From Acidimicrobiaceae bacterium (GTDB lineage: Bacteria; Actinomycetota; Acidimicrobiia; Acidimicrobiales; Ilumatobacteraceae), in contig CANHST010000002.1 of NCBI GenBank assembly GCA_947463235.1, positions 1-42,711 on the forward strand: a stretch of 42,711 nucleotides of DNA, given 5' to 3'. Below are positions 27,058 to 36,549 of this stretch, piece by piece (position 1 is the stretch's first letter; each line of letters begins with the position of its first letter). The notes beneath the pieces are model-generated. The model saw only the letters and a program-made list of their open reading frames with translations. It made no database searches and was not told the DNA's origin. The position numbers were made by a program, and so were the translations under genes.

Positions 27058-27066
27058 GTTCCCTGC

Positions 27067-27072
27067 AGTGTA
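27067..27072 (-). promoter_or_regulatory. Putative -10 box before the radical SAM gene
   Basis: TACACT on the minus strand lies 9 bases before the ATG, within the 62-base gap after rodA. It would separate expression of the radical SAM pair from the cell-shape operon. No good -35 is visible. Confidence 0.3.
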
Positions 27073-27119
27073 CAAGAGATTCTCGCCGAGTTTCGGGATG
27101 CGCGCGAACAGTGGTCGGT

Positions 27120-28292
27120 TCAGCGGTATCTGCGCATGTGCACGTTCTGCACCAGACCCAGGAGGGCGAAGAAGGTCACGATGCCCGACCCCCCGTAACT
27201 GATGAACGGCAACGGAAGACCGGTGATGGGCATGATGCCCAGGGTCATGGCGATGTTCTGGAACGCCTGCCAGAGCAGCATCGAGAACACCCCGACGCAC
27301 AGATAGGTGCCCAGCAGGTCGCGCGACAGGTGGGCGATGCGCCACACCCTCAGCAACACCAACGCGTAGAGGCCCACCACCACGGCGCATCCGATCAAAC
27401 CGAACTGCTCGCCCACCGCCGAGAAGGGGAAGTCGGCCCACTGCACCGGAATGTCGTTCTTCGCGTTCGTGATCGGACCCTGCAGCCAACCCTTGCCGGT
27501 GATGCCGCCCGTGGCGAGGGCCCGGATGGCGTTGCGTCCCTGGTAGAGCACGTCCTTCAGGTTCACGTCCTTGGAGTTCTGGTTGAAGAACGCCGTGAAT
27601 CGTCGGAGTTGGTACTCATTCACCACCCGCGTCACCACGGCGGCGCCCACGGTGGCCAGCGACAGCACCGTGATCATCAGGATGTAGCGAGCCTTGGCGC
27701 CGGCCACCAGCATGATGCCCATGGCCATCGCCACCAGCACGCTGGCCGAACCGAGGTCGGGCTGGATGATGATGAGTGCCGTCGGGGCACCCACGATCAT
27801 CAGACCCACGATGAAGCGGTGATAGGGCAGGTCGTCGGCGCGATCTTCGGCCAGGTACGACGCCACCATCAACAGTGTCGTGAACTTGGCGAACTCGGCG
27901 GGTTGCAGGTTCAGTGGGCCGAGGTCGAAACTCAGCACGGTGGCGTTACCGCGCACGTGCAGCAGGTTCATCAAGGTGATCAGCGTCAGCAGCATCAGCG
28001 CAACGCCGTAGAGGAACCTGGCGTGGTCCTTCCACCAGTCGTAGTCGACCGACATCACCACCACCATCGTCACCACCGCGCCGATGAGGAAGACCTCCTG
28101 GCGGGTGACGAACAGGAACGGGTCGGGGAACTTCGTGTGCGACGCCGAGTAGATCACCAGCAGGCCGATGATCGACAGGGCGCCCTGTGCGAAGAGCAGC
28201 ACGTAGTCGATGTTGCGGCCAGGTGCCGATGGGCTGGCATGGATGTTGCCGAGACCGGAGTCCGGCTTGCGCTGCATGAAGCTCAATGCCAT
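27120..28292 (-). CDS. rodA: SEDS peptidoglycan glycosyltransferase RodA
   Basis: RodA polymerises lipid II for side-wall elongation together with PBP2. The 390-residue protein has about ten membrane segments. QWADFPFSAVGEQFG holds the family's catalytic Asp region, and the C-terminal LPFISYGGSGIVTFF is the classic FtsW/RodA signature. ATG 28292 sits 4 bases after the PBP2 stop, with GAGGG of the stop region as ribosome-binding site. The GTG at 28322 overlaps PBP2 further and has no such site. Confidence 0.94.
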   Translation of the reverse strand: MALSFMQRKPDSGLGNIHASPSAPGRNIDYVLLFAQGALSIIGLLVIYSASHTKFPDPFLFVTRQEVFLIGAVVTMVVVMSVDYDWWKDHARFLYGVALMLLTLITLMNLLHVRGNATVLSFDLGPLNLQPAEFAKFTTLLMVASYLAEDRADDLPYHRFIVGLMIVGAPTALIIIQPDLGSASVLVAMAMGIMLVAGAKARYILMITVLSLATVGAAVVTRVVNEYQLRRFTAFFNQNSKDVNLKDVLYQGRNAIRALATGGITGKGWLQGPITNAKNDIPVQWADFPFSAVGEQFGLIGCAVVVGLYALVLLRVWRIAHLSRDLLGTYLCVGVFSMLLWQAFQNIAMTLGIMPITGLPLPFISYGGSGIVTFFALLGLVQNVHMRRYR

Positions 28293-28296
28293 GTCG

Positions 28297-30609
28297 TCAC
28301 CCTCGACCGAGGTCCCCGCCACCGGACACGCCGAGGCACGTCGAATCCGTGAGGGTCTGCGGCAGGGCGGCCACCGTGGAGTTCAGGTCGAGCGGGTCGC
28401 TGGCGAACACCGGGTCGGTGGTGGCCTGCCCGGCCAATGCCAGGAACATGCACTTGGTGACGGGTGCCGCGGCCTTCGAGCCGTAGCCGCTCTTCTCCAG
28501 GTAGCTCACCACCGTGTAGGGCAGTTCGGGTACTTCGCTGTAGGCGCCGAACGCTGAGGAGTCGTTCCACGGCAGCGTTGCGGCGCCCTGCGCCGTGCCG
28601 GTCTTGCCCGAGATGTTCACGGGGAAACCCTTGAACAGGATCTCGCCGGTCGTGGAGTGGTAGATCCCGAACTTGACGCCCTGGCCATGCACCACGCGAT
28701 GCAGGCCGTCCTTGATGGGCCCGAGAATCTCCGGCGGCATCTCCAGGATGTCCTTCACCACCGGAGCGTCGAACGACTGGCGCACCTCGCTCGCAAGCAG
28801 GTCGGCAACCCCGGGGCTGGAATCGGGGGTGAGTGGCGCATAGATGGCCTTCACGATGCTGGGCTGCAGGCGGAAGCCATCGTTGGCGATCGTGGCGTAG
28901 GCGTCGGTGATCTGCAGCGGGGTTGCAGCCATCAGGCCTTGACCGATGGCCACCTGCACGTTGTCACCCACCACGAGGCGCGGCACCTCACCCTTTGCCA
29001 ACACACCCTTGTCGACCAGTGCCTTCTTCACGGCGTCATCGGGCACACGGCCCTTCCATTCGAACGGCAACTGCACGCCCGTCTTGGTGCCGAACCCGAA
29101 CCGCTGCAGGTCTTCCTTCAACAGGCTCTTCTGGTCGGGCAGGTTCTCACTGAGCTGCCAGAACTGCTCGCCCAAGTGGTAGAAGAACGTGTCGCTGCTC
29201 ACGGCCAGCGCATCGCTGACGGTGAGTGGGCCATAGACGGCAGGCAGTTGGGTGGCCTTGCTGGTGGCGTTCTTGAAGATGCAGCGGGCGATGCCACCGT
29301 TCTGCTGACAGTCGCTGGGGTCGATCGATTGAAGGGTGTAGGTGCCCTGGTCTTGCCACACGGTGTTGGCGTCGATGAGACCCGAGTGCATGGCCGCCCA
29401 CGCCACGAACGGTTTGATGGTGGAGCCAAGGTTGTAGTTGCCCTGCACTGCCCGGTTCACCAGGATCGACTGGTCGGGGTCGATGGGCGTCACGCCGTCG
29501 GCTTGCACGCTGGGGAACAGCTGCCGGTACTTGTCGATCCCGATACCGCTTTCCATCCAGCGGTTGTCGAAGGTGGGGTAACTGGCCATCGCGATGATCT
29601 GGCCGTTGTCGTGATTCATCACCACCACGGAGCCCGCTGGTGCTTTGTGCTGCACCCACTCCGGGTAGTCCTCCTTGCTCCCATCGGACAACGTGCGGCG
29701 ATAGACGCGGGTCTTGCAGTTGGTCTTCAGATCGCACGGGTTGTGCGGTGCGGAGTCGCGCTGGGTGATGTCGGTGGCCAGGTTGCGACGGTTGCGGAGT
29801 TCGGTCTGCAACGCCTGCTCGGCGTACTGCTGCATGTCGAGGTCGATGCTCAACTGCACATCGAAGCCCGCCACCGGCTCGACGCGCTGATCGATCAGTT
29901 CGCGCACGATGGCGCCCGAAGCGTCGACCTCGTAGACCCGCTTGCCCCACTGGCCGTGGAGCTCGCGTTCCATGCTGCTCTCCACACCGAACTGGCCGAC
30001 GCGTTCGTTGCGCTTGTAGCCCTGAGCGAGATAGCTCTTCAAGTTGTCGGCATTGATCGACCCCATGAAGCCCACGACATGCGAGGCCAGCGGCGCATAC
30101 GGGTACACCCGTCGCCATTGCTCCACCACATCCACGCCCGGGTAGTCCTCGCTGCGCTCCTTGAGGAAGTTCACCACCGACTCGTCGACGTCTTCCTTCA
30201 ATGGCAACGGCAACAACGAGTCGAACCGCTGGCTCTTTCCGCACGAGCCCGACTTGGCGGGGTAGCACGGCTCGTAGCGGCGCATGAGATCGTCGACCGG
30301 TGTCTTCAGCGGCCCCGACAGACGCTCGAACAGTGCCAGTCGGTTCTTTGCTTTGCGCAGCACGTTCCAGTCGACCGTCACCGTGAGGATGCGCTGGTTG
30401 TCGGCAACCACTCGCCCTTTGGCGTCGAAGATGCGACCACGTTCGGGGGCGACGAACACCTCGCGCACCTTGGCTGCTTCCACGGTGGCCTGGTAGTCGG
30501 CGCTCTTCACTCCCTGCAGGAACCAGAGGCGTGCGCCGAGGAGGCCGATGAGCAGCAACGAGACCGTGGCGAGGACGCCCAGGCGGGCGGAGCGCTTGTC
30601 AACGGCCAT
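28297..30609 (-). CDS. mrdA: Penicillin-binding protein 2 (elongation transpeptidase)
   Basis: This 770-residue class B PBP has an N-terminal membrane anchor (about 9-30), a dimerisation domain (ERGRIFDAKGRVVADN) and a transpeptidase domain. The SxxK motif is S396-TIK, the second motif is SSD (as SAD in E. coli PBP2) in VSSDTFFYHLG, and KTGTA is in NISGKTGTAQ. It crosslinks peptidoglycan in the Rod complex with RodA, MreC and MreD, all adjacent here. Unusual extracytoplasmic cysteine pairs (C115/C123, C292/C298 and later ones) could form disulfides. Confidence 0.94.
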   Translation of the reverse strand: MAVDKRSARLGVLATVSLLLIGLLGARLWFLQGVKSADYQATVEAAKVREVFVAPERGRIFDAKGRVVADNQRILTVTVDWNVLRKAKNRLALFERLSGPLKTPVDDLMRRYEPCYPAKSGSCGKSQRFDSLLPLPLKEDVDESVVNFLKERSEDYPGVDVVEQWRRVYPYAPLASHVVGFMGSINADNLKSYLAQGYKRNERVGQFGVESSMERELHGQWGKRVYEVDASGAIVRELIDQRVEPVAGFDVQLSIDLDMQQYAEQALQTELRNRRNLATDITQRDSAPHNPCDLKTNCKTRVYRRTLSDGSKEDYPEWVQHKAPAGSVVVMNHDNGQIIAMASYPTFDNRWMESGIGIDKYRQLFPSVQADGVTPIDPDQSILVNRAVQGNYNLGSTIKPFVAWAAMHSGLIDANTVWQDQGTYTLQSIDPSDCQQNGGIARCIFKNATSKATQLPAVYGPLTVSDALAVSSDTFFYHLGEQFWQLSENLPDQKSLLKEDLQRFGFGTKTGVQLPFEWKGRVPDDAVKKALVDKGVLAKGEVPRLVVGDNVQVAIGQGLMAATPLQITDAYATIANDGFRLQPSIVKAIYAPLTPDSSPGVADLLASEVRQSFDAPVVKDILEMPPEILGPIKDGLHRVVHGQGVKFGIYHSTTGEILFKGFPVNISGKTGTAQGAATLPWNDSSAFGAYSEVPELPYTVVSYLEKSGYGSKAAAPVTKCMFLALAGQATTDPVFASDPLDLNSTVAALPQTLTDSTCLGVSGGGDLGRG

Positions 30610-30681
30610 TGCAGCATTCTTGTCGATCTGATGACGGAAGTGGCCGCGCGCGACAGTCGGACGCGGCGGTCGAACCAGCGA

Positions 30682-31206
30682 TCATTCGAGCATCGCCTTC
30701 CACTTCTTGCGCTTCACACCCATCATCCAGCGACCCACCGGCATCAGCGGCGGACACGCCAGCGCAGCGAAGCCGGCCACCAGTGGAATCGTGATGCGCA
30801 CGTCCGAGGTGATCCACCCACTCTGACCGGTGATCACCTCGGCCAAGGGAATCGCGATCTCCCCCACTGCCGCCCCGAAGAAAGCGAAGATCGAAGCCAG
30901 CCACCACTGCGGGTCCGGGGTGAAGCTGTGCACGTAGCCAGCGGTCATTCCGGCCAAGCCATACGACAGGGCCATCAGGCCGAGCGGCGTGTTACCGCTG
31001 GCGTCGTAGAGCAGACCGAGCACGAACCCGGCAACCGCACCTCGATCCGCACCGCCTCCGGCACCGGCCGCCACCACCAACGCCAGCACAAACTGCAGCT
31101 TCACGCCGTAGATCGGGTGTGCGCCGAAGACCACACGCTGGATGGACAACGCGACCAGACCGACGGGAACGAGGCGAAGCAGTGGGCCGAGAATGATGTT
31201 CCGCAC
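30682..31206 (-). CDS. mreD: Rod shape-determining protein MreD
   Basis: This 174-residue membrane protein has about five hydrophobic segments. It is identified by size, topology and position between mreC and the PBP2 gene; VAGFVLGLLYDASGNTPLGLMALSYGLAG resembles the MreD core. The GTG start is 2 bases after the mreC stop. It acts in the elongasome, probably linking MreC to the PBP2-RodA pair. The 72-base gap to PBP2 contains no obvious site. Confidence 0.85.
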   Translation of the reverse strand: MRNIILGPLLRLVPVGLVALSIQRVVFGAHPIYGVKLQFVLALVVAAGAGGGADRGAVAGFVLGLLYDASGNTPLGLMALSYGLAGMTAGYVHSFTPDPQWWLASIFAFFGAAVGEIAIPLAEVITGQSGWITSDVRITIPLVAGFAALACPPLMPVGRWMMGVKRKKWKAMLE

Positions 31207-31208
31207 GG

Positions 31209-32291
31209 TTACTTACCGATGGCGTCCTGGTTGGAGACGTACAGCACCACAGCCACGAAGTTCAGACTCTTCAGGTTCGCATTCGGGGTGACCTCCACGA
31301 GCGCGCTGCTGCTACCGGTCTGTCGCTCGATGTGCGTGATGATGCCGATGGGAATACCTTGCGGCGCATTGCTGCTGGTGCCGCCGGCGGTGTCCACCAC
31401 AGCACCAACCTTCACACTGGTGACGGCCGAGGTGGTGTCGACGAAGCGCAGCAACATCGGCTGATCCGCACCCTGGCCCTGCAGCGTGCCGGTCTCGCGC
31501 ACCACCGGCGGCAGCGTGGTGGAGGTGGGTACGGCCACTGCGGTGGACGTGGTGACGCCCGGCACCAACGGCACCACCGTGGTGGTGGTGTCGATCGGCT
31601 GCAGTTCGGGCGGCAACGGTTGCGTGGTCGTGGTGGTGGTCGTGGAAGTGGTGCTACTGGTGAGGTCGCTCACCGGCTGACCGTTCAACAGCGTGCTCTC
31701 GGTGGGAGTGGTGGTGCCGGTGCCGGGCGAATCGGACGACGACAGCACCTGTGCCGCGATGGAGTAGCCCGGGTCGGTCACCAACAGCACGATGCTGCGG
31801 TCGGCGAACACCTTCGTGATGCGACCGATCAGACCCGCACCGTCGGTGACGGGCATACCGACCGCCACACCCTGGCGGCCACCCACGTTGATCTCGACGG
31901 TGTTCTGGAAGTTGCTCGGCGACTCACCCACCACCTGCGCCTTCACGGTGTCGAATTGGAACTTCGACGTGAGCTGGCTGATCTTCAGCAACTCTCGGTA
32001 CTGCAGCACTGCGGAGCGGGCCTCCACGTCGTTGCCGCGCATGTGCTCGAGTTGGTCACGCAGCGCCTCGTTCTCGCTCTGCACGTCATCGAAGTTGACG
32101 ATGCCGTCCCATACCCGCTCGATCGGCAGCATCAACGCCTGAGTGGCAGTGTCGATGGGCTGGACCACACGAGCGAAGAGACTGCGCGCTCGATCGATGA
32201 CGGCGTTGCCGCGCTTATCCAGCGTGATGAGCAGCACACACGTGAGCACCACGAGCAGAAGGACTCTGCGGCGGCTGAGGCCCGAGAACAT
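31209..32291 (-). CDS. mreC: Rod shape-determining protein MreC
   Basis: This 360-residue protein has an N-terminal membrane anchor (about 8-24), a coiled coil (about 66-107) and a beta-barrel region. The MreC signature lies around VVGESPSNFQNTVEINVGGRQGVAVGMPV and GLIGRITKV. An approximately 80-residue Ser/Thr/Pro-rich segment (184-264) with long runs of Thr interrupts the beta-domain. It activates PBP2-RodA from outside the membrane. It sits between mreB and mreD in one operon. Confidence 0.91.
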   Translation of the reverse strand: MFSGLSRRRVLLLVVLTCVLLITLDKRGNAVIDRARSLFARVVQPIDTATQALMLPIERVWDGIVNFDDVQSENEALRDQLEHMRGNDVEARSAVLQYRELLKISQLTSKFQFDTVKAQVVGESPSNFQNTVEINVGGRQGVAVGMPVTDGAGLIGRITKVFADRSIVLLVTDPGYSIAAQVLSSSDSPGTGTTTPTESTLLNGQPVSDLTSSTTSTTTTTTTQPLPPELQPIDTTTTVVPLVPGVTTSTAVAVPTSTTLPPVVRETGTLQGQGADQPMLLRFVDTTSAVTSVKVGAVVDTAGGTSSNAPQGIPIGIITHIERQTGSSSALVEVTPNANLKSLNFVAVVLYVSNQDAIGK

Positions 32292-32309
32292 GGTGGGTCC
32301 CGCCGTGGC

Positions 32310-33344
32310 TTATTCGTCGCCACCGAGCGACATGAGCCCCCGCATCGCATCGATGTTCTCGAGCGCACGGCCGGAGCCGATGACCACACTGAACAGCGGG
32401 TCGCGCGCGATGTTGATGGGCATGCCGGTCTCGTGCGACAGGCGGCGGTCGAGGCCGGCGAGCAGGGCGCCACCACCGGTGATCATGATGCCCTGTTCCA
32501 TGATGTCGGCCGCCAGTTCGGGCGGCGTGCGGTCGAGCGTGGTCTTCACGGCATCGACAATGGCAGACACCGGCTCGGCAAGGGCTTCGCGCACCTGTTC
32601 GGTGGTGAGGGGAATGGTGCGGGGCAGGCCGGAGATCAGGTCGCGACCGCGGATGTCGGCGGTGAGTTCCTCGTCGAGCGGCCACGCCGAACCCATGTGG
32701 ATCTTGATTTCTTCGGCGGTGCGGTCGCCGATGGCCAGCGAGAATTCCTTCTTCACGTACTGCATCACGGCATCGTCGAGTTCGTCGCCGGCCACGCGCA
32801 CCGACTGCGCTGTCACGATCCCGCCGAGCGAGATGACGGCCACCTCCGTGGTGCCACCGCCGATGTCGACGATCATGTTGCCGCTGGGCTCGTGCACCGG
32901 CATGTCGGCACCGATGGCTGCCGCCATGGGCTCTTCGATGATGTGGACCGGCTTGCGGGCCCCCGCGTACTCGGCAGCATCCTGCACGGCGCGCTGCTCG
33001 ACGCCCGTGATGCCGGACGGCACGCAGATCACCATGCGCGGCTTGCTCCAACGACTGGCGTGCACCTTCTGGATGAAGTAGCGCAGCATCTTCTCGCAGA
33101 CCTCGAAGTCGGCGATGACGCCGTCCTTGAGGGGGCGGATGGTCTTGATTCGACCGGGGGTGCGGCCCATCATCCGCTTCGCTTCCAACCCTACCGCGAC
33201 GGGCCGGCCGTCGGTGATGTCGATGGCCACGACCGAGGGCTCGTTCAAGACGACGCCCTGGCCGCGGGCATAGATGAGGGTGTTGGCGGTTCCGAGGTCG
33301 ATCGCAAGATCGCGGCCCAGGGCCAGCGGATTGCTACGGGCCAT
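32310..33344 (-). CDS. mreB: Actin-like cell-shape protein MreB
   Basis: MreB forms cytoskeletal filaments that organise side-wall synthesis. The 344-residue protein has phosphate 1 LAIDLGTANTLIY, phosphate 2 VDIGGGTTEVAVISLGG and the adenosine motif ITGGGALLAGLD. A very good ribosome-binding site (GAGGAGG) precedes the ATG. It is the first of mreB-mreC-mreD-mrdA-rodA, with a promoter candidate in the 59-base gap after ndk. Its presence suggests a rod-shaped or elongating cell. Confidence 0.96.
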   Translation of the reverse strand: MARSNPLALGRDLAIDLGTANTLIYARGQGVVLNEPSVVAIDITDGRPVAVGLEAKRMMGRTPGRIKTIRPLKDGVIADFEVCEKMLRYFIQKVHASRWSKPRMVICVPSGITGVEQRAVQDAAEYAGARKPVHIIEEPMAAAIGADMPVHEPSGNMIVDIGGGTTEVAVISLGGIVTAQSVRVAGDELDDAVMQYVKKEFSLAIGDRTAEEIKIHMGSAWPLDEELTADIRGRDLISGLPRTIPLTTEQVREALAEPVSAIVDAVKTTLDRTPPELAADIMEQGIMITGGGALLAGLDRRLSHETGMPINIARDPLFSVVIGSGRALENIDAMRGLMSLGGDE

Positions 33345-33381
33345 CAGTGGCCTCCTCGACTCGGCGTGAACATGACGGGCC

Positions 33382-33387
33382 AGTGTA
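33382..33387 (-). promoter_or_regulatory. Putative mreB operon -10 box
   Basis: TACACT on the minus strand lies 37 bases before the mreB ATG, giving a short leader that includes the GAGGAGG ribosome-binding site. No clear -35 is seen. Confidence 0.3.
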
Positions 33388-33403
33388 GCGGCCCATCGGA
33401 TTG

Positions 33404-33814
33404 TTACAGATTCGGGAAGAAGATCCCGATTTCACGCTGCGCAGACTCCAGCGAGTCGCTGCCGTGGATGAGGTTCTCGGTGAACGAGGCGCTGAGGTCG
33501 CCACGGATGGTGCCGCCGGCGGCCTTCCGCGAGTTGGTGGCGCCCATGAGCGTGCGCATGACTTCCCACGTGTCTTCGGGACCCTCGACCACCATGGCCA
33601 CCACGGGGCCACTGCTCATGAAGGACACGAGGTCGGCGTAGAAGCCCTTGCCGACATGCTCGGCGTAGTGCTGCGAGAGCGTTGCCTCGTCGAGCTGGCG
33701 GAGGTCCATGGCGACGATGTCGAGACCCTTGGCCTCGATACGGGCGATGATCTGGCCGGCGAGCTTGCGCTGGACGGCATCGGGCTTGAGGAGAACGAGG
33801 GTACGGTCGGACAT
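33404..33814 (-). CDS. ndk: Nucleoside diphosphate kinase
   Basis: Ndk balances NTP and dNTP pools by phosphate transfer through a phospho-His. The 136-residue protein starts RTLVLLKPDAVQR and has the catalytic H117 in NLIHGSDS. It lies between folC and mreB, the common actinobacterial order. A TAGCCT box 8 bases before the ATG suggests a leaderless mRNA independent of folC. Confidence 0.96.
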   Translation of the reverse strand: MSDRTLVLLKPDAVQRKLAGQIIARIEAKGLDIVAMDLRQLDEATLSQHYAEHVGKGFYADLVSFMSSGPVVAMVVEGPEDTWEVMRTLMGATNSRKAAGGTIRGDLSASFTENLIHGSDSLESAQREIGIFFPNL

Positions 33815-33822
33815 GGCGAGCA

Positions 33823-33828
33823 AGGCTA
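33823..33828 (-). promoter_or_regulatory. Putative ndk -10 box
   Basis: TAGCCT on the minus strand ends 8 bases before the ndk ATG, the spacing expected for a transcript starting at or next to the start codon. Confidence 0.35.
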
Positions 33829-33887
33829 TCGACCCTTCGTCGCTCACCGTCTCGATCCTTCGCGAACTTACGCCCGCGCCAAGGTGA

Positions 33888-35183
33888 TCAGTTGATGACC
33901 TTACGGAGATACGGGCGAGCAGCGCCCACGATGTAGAGCGACCCGGTGACGACGATCGCGTCCTCGGCCATGGAGTCGGCGCGAGCCATGTCGATGGCTT
34001 CTTCCACCGTCTCGGCCTGCACCACGTCGTCGCAGCCCAACTCGCGGGCAGCGATGGACAGTTCCTCGGCCGGCAAACCACGGGGGCTGGGCGCAGTGCA
34101 GGTGATGACCACGTCGAACTCGTCGGCACGCAATGCCGCCAACATCTCGCGCGGGTCGCGACCGCGTAGACATCCGACCACGAGCAGCCGTCGGCCCTCG
34201 GGTTCGAAGTCGTCGAAGAACACCGTTGCACACGAGTCGGCGCCTGCCGGGTTGTGGGCGCCGTCCACGATGACGAGCGGCTGGTGGCCCATCACCTCGA
34301 ACCGGCCCGGCATCTTCACGTCGGCGAACCCCTCCGCCACGATCTCACCGGGGACCGGCGATGCGAAGAACGCCTCCACTGCCGTGAGCGCAACCGCCGC
34401 GTTGTCGGCCTGATGGCGACCGTGCAGCGGCACGAAGATCTCGGGGTAGACGGTGGTGGGCGTGCGCACATCGATGAGGCGGCCGCCGAGCGCAAGTTGC
34501 TGTTCGAGCACATCGAACTCTTCGCCGCGCACGAAGTACGACGCCCCGCCGGCTTCGCGGAACACCTGCACCAGCTCGGGATCGGACTCGCCGATCACCA
34601 CGGCACTGGTGCTCTTGATGATGCCGGCCTTCTCCGCAGCGATGTGGGCTCGGGTGGGGCCGGCGAACTCGGTGTGATCCAGCCCGATGTTGGTGACCAC
34701 CGCCACCTGCGACTCGCACACGTTCGTGGCATCCCACCGACCGAGCAAACCCACCTCGATGACGGCTACATCCACCGCTACGTCGGCGAACCAGCGATAG
34801 GCGGCTGCGGTGAGCGCTTCGAAGTACGAAGGACGCGCCCCGGTGAGCACCTCGAGATTGGCGATCGCGGCGATCTGTTCGGCGAAATCGTCGTCGGGGA
34901 TCGGTTCGCAGTTCACGCTGATGCGTTCGTTCAAGCGCTCGAGATGCGGGCTGGTGTAGGTACCCACGGTGAGTCCGTGCGCCATCAGCAACCGAGTGAT
35001 CATCTGGGTGGTGGAACCCTTGCCGTTCGTACCCGTGATGTGAATGACGGGGTACGACAGCTGCGGGTCGCCCATGGCGGCCACGAGGGTGCGCATGCGG
35101 TCGAGCGTGGGCGACTCGATGCGGCCCGTGGTCTCGTAGCTCGCGTGCGCGTCGAGATAGTCGAGTGCGTCCTGGTAGGTCAT
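33888..35183 (-). CDS. folC: Folylpolyglutamate / dihydrofolate synthase FolC
   Basis: FolC adds glutamates to folates and may also make dihydrofolate. The 431-residue Mur-ligase-fold protein has the P-loop GTNGKGST (51-58), TSPHLERLNERI, VTNIGLDHTEFAG and VIVDGAHNPAG. ATG 35183 gives the conserved MTYQDALDYL start, 31 bases after clpX; the longer frame to 35321 overlaps clpX. In many actinobacteria valS lies between clpX and folC; it is absent here. Confidence 0.94.
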   Translation of the reverse strand: MTYQDALDYLDAHASYETTGRIESPTLDRMRTLVAAMGDPQLSYPVIHITGTNGKGSTTQMITRLLMAHGLTVGTYTSPHLERLNERISVNCEPIPDDDFAEQIAAIANLEVLTGARPSYFEALTAAAYRWFADVAVDVAVIEVGLLGRWDATNVCESQVAVVTNIGLDHTEFAGPTRAHIAAEKAGIIKSTSAVVIGESDPELVQVFREAGGASYFVRGEEFDVLEQQLALGGRLIDVRTPTTVYPEIFVPLHGRHQADNAAVALTAVEAFFASPVPGEIVAEGFADVKMPGRFEVMGHQPLVIVDGAHNPAGADSCATVFFDDFEPEGRRLLVVGCLRGRDPREMLAALRADEFDVVITCTAPSPRGLPAEELSIAARELGCDDVVQAETVEEAIDMARADSMAEDAIVVTGSLYIVGAARPYLRKVIN

Positions 35184-35214
35184 CGCAATGGCTGCATCGC
35201 TGAGCGAAGCAGGA

Positions 35215-36495
35215 TCAGCTCGCCTGCCGACGCGGCCGCTTGGTGACGGGCTCGCGTGGCGTGAGGGTGGGCATGACCTTGGAGGCCACGGTGTCGGCAT
35301 CGATGACCACGGTGCCCACATCGGCGCGACCGGGCAGCTCGTACATCGTGTTCAACAGCACCTCTTCGAGGATGGCGCGCAGGCCGCGAGCACCCGTGCC
35401 GCGGGTGAGCGCCTGCTCGGCAATCGCGTCGAGTGCCTCGCGAGTGAACTCCAGATCCACGTCCTCGAACTCGAACATCTTGCGGTACTGCTTCACCAAC
35501 GAGTTCTTCGGTTCGACGAGGATCTTCACCAACGCCTCGCGGTCGAGACTGCTGACCGCACCGATCATCGGCAGACGGCCGATGAACTCGGGAATCATGC
35601 CGAACTTCAACAGGTCTTCCGGCTGCACCTGGGTGAACAGTTCGCCGGGGTCGCGGTCGGCCTTGCTGCGCACGCTGCCGTTGAAGCCCATGCCGCGGTG
35701 ACCGATGCGGCCTTCGATGATCTGGTCGAGGCCTGCAAATGCGCCACCGCAGATGAACAGCACGTTGGTGGTGTCGATCTGGATGAACTCCTGGTGCGGG
35801 TGCTTACGACCGCCCTGCGGCGGCACGGAGGCAACGGTGCCTTCCAAGATCTTCAGCAGTGCTTGCTGCACGCCCTCGCCCGAGACGTCGCGGGTGATGG
35901 AGGGGTTCTCGCTCTTGCGGGCGATCTTGTCGATCTCGTCGATGTAGATGATGCCGGTCTCGGCCTTCTTCACGTCAAAGTCGGCGGCCTGGATGAGCTT
36001 GAGGAGGATGTTCTCCACGTCTTCGCCCACATAGCCGGCCTCGGTGAGCGCGGTGGCGTCGGCCACGGCGAACGGCACGTTGAGGAGACGGGCCAACGTC
36101 TGGGCGAGGTGGGTCTTGCCGCAACCCGTGGGGCCGAGCAGCAGGATGTTGCTCTTCTGCAGTTCCACCTCGTCGCGCCGGCCGACGGAGTTGTTCTGCT
36201 GGTACTGAATGCGCCGGTAGTGGTTGTACACCGCTACGGCGAGGATCTTTTTCGCCGCCTCTTGGCCGACCACGTAGTCGTCGAGGAACGTGCGGATCTC
36301 GCGCGGGGTGGGCAGTTCGTCGAAGCGCAGTTCACCCGTGTCGGTGAGCTCTTCCTCGATGATCTCGTTGCAAAGGTCGATGCACTCGTCGCAGATGTAC
36401 ACGCCCGGGCCAGCAATGAGCTTCTTCACCTGCTTCTGCGACTTGCCGCAGAACGAGCACTTCAGCAGCTCACCGGTGTCGCCGAATTTCGCCAC
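35215..36495 (-). CDS. clpX: ATP-dependent Clp protease unfoldase ClpX
   Basis: ClpX unfolds tagged proteins for ClpP. The 426-residue protein has the N-terminal zinc finger C13/C16/C35/C38, Walker A GPTGCGKT (121-128), Walker [34 protein letters not shown] and a sensor-2 C-terminal domain ([14 protein letters not shown]). The GTG start is preceded by GAGGAGA at good distance. It is 54 bases after clpP in the same direction, consistent with one operon. Confidence 0.96.
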   Translation of the reverse strand: MAKFGDTGELLKCSFCGKSQKQVKKLIAGPGVYICDECIDLCNEIIEEELTDTGELRFDELPTPREIRTFLDDYVVGQEAAKKILAVAVYNHYRRIQYQQNNSVGRRDEVELQKSNILLLGPTGCGKTHLAQTLARLLNVPFAVADATALTEAGYVGEDVENILLKLIQAADFDVKKAETGIIYIDEIDKIARKSENPSITRDVSGEGVQQALLKILEGTVASVPPQGGRKHPHQEFIQIDTTNVLFICGGAFAGLDQIIEGRIGHRGMGFNGSVRSKADRDPGELFTQVQPEDLLKFGMIPEFIGRLPMIGAVSSLDREALVKILVEPKNSLVKQYRKMFEFEDVDLEFTREALDAIAEQALTRGTGARGLRAILEEVLLNTMYELPGRADVGTVVIDADTVASKVMPTLTPREPVTKRPRRQAS

Positions 36496-36549
36496 TGCGT
36501 TCTCCTCAGAACTAAGCCTCTACGAGGACTGATGTCGAGATCGAGGCGA

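Noticed and set aside
28657-31464. 935-residue plus-strand ORF opposite PBP2 and mreD
   Set aside because: His/Arg/Gly-rich shadow translation without motifs; the minus strand carries clear PBP2 and MreD.
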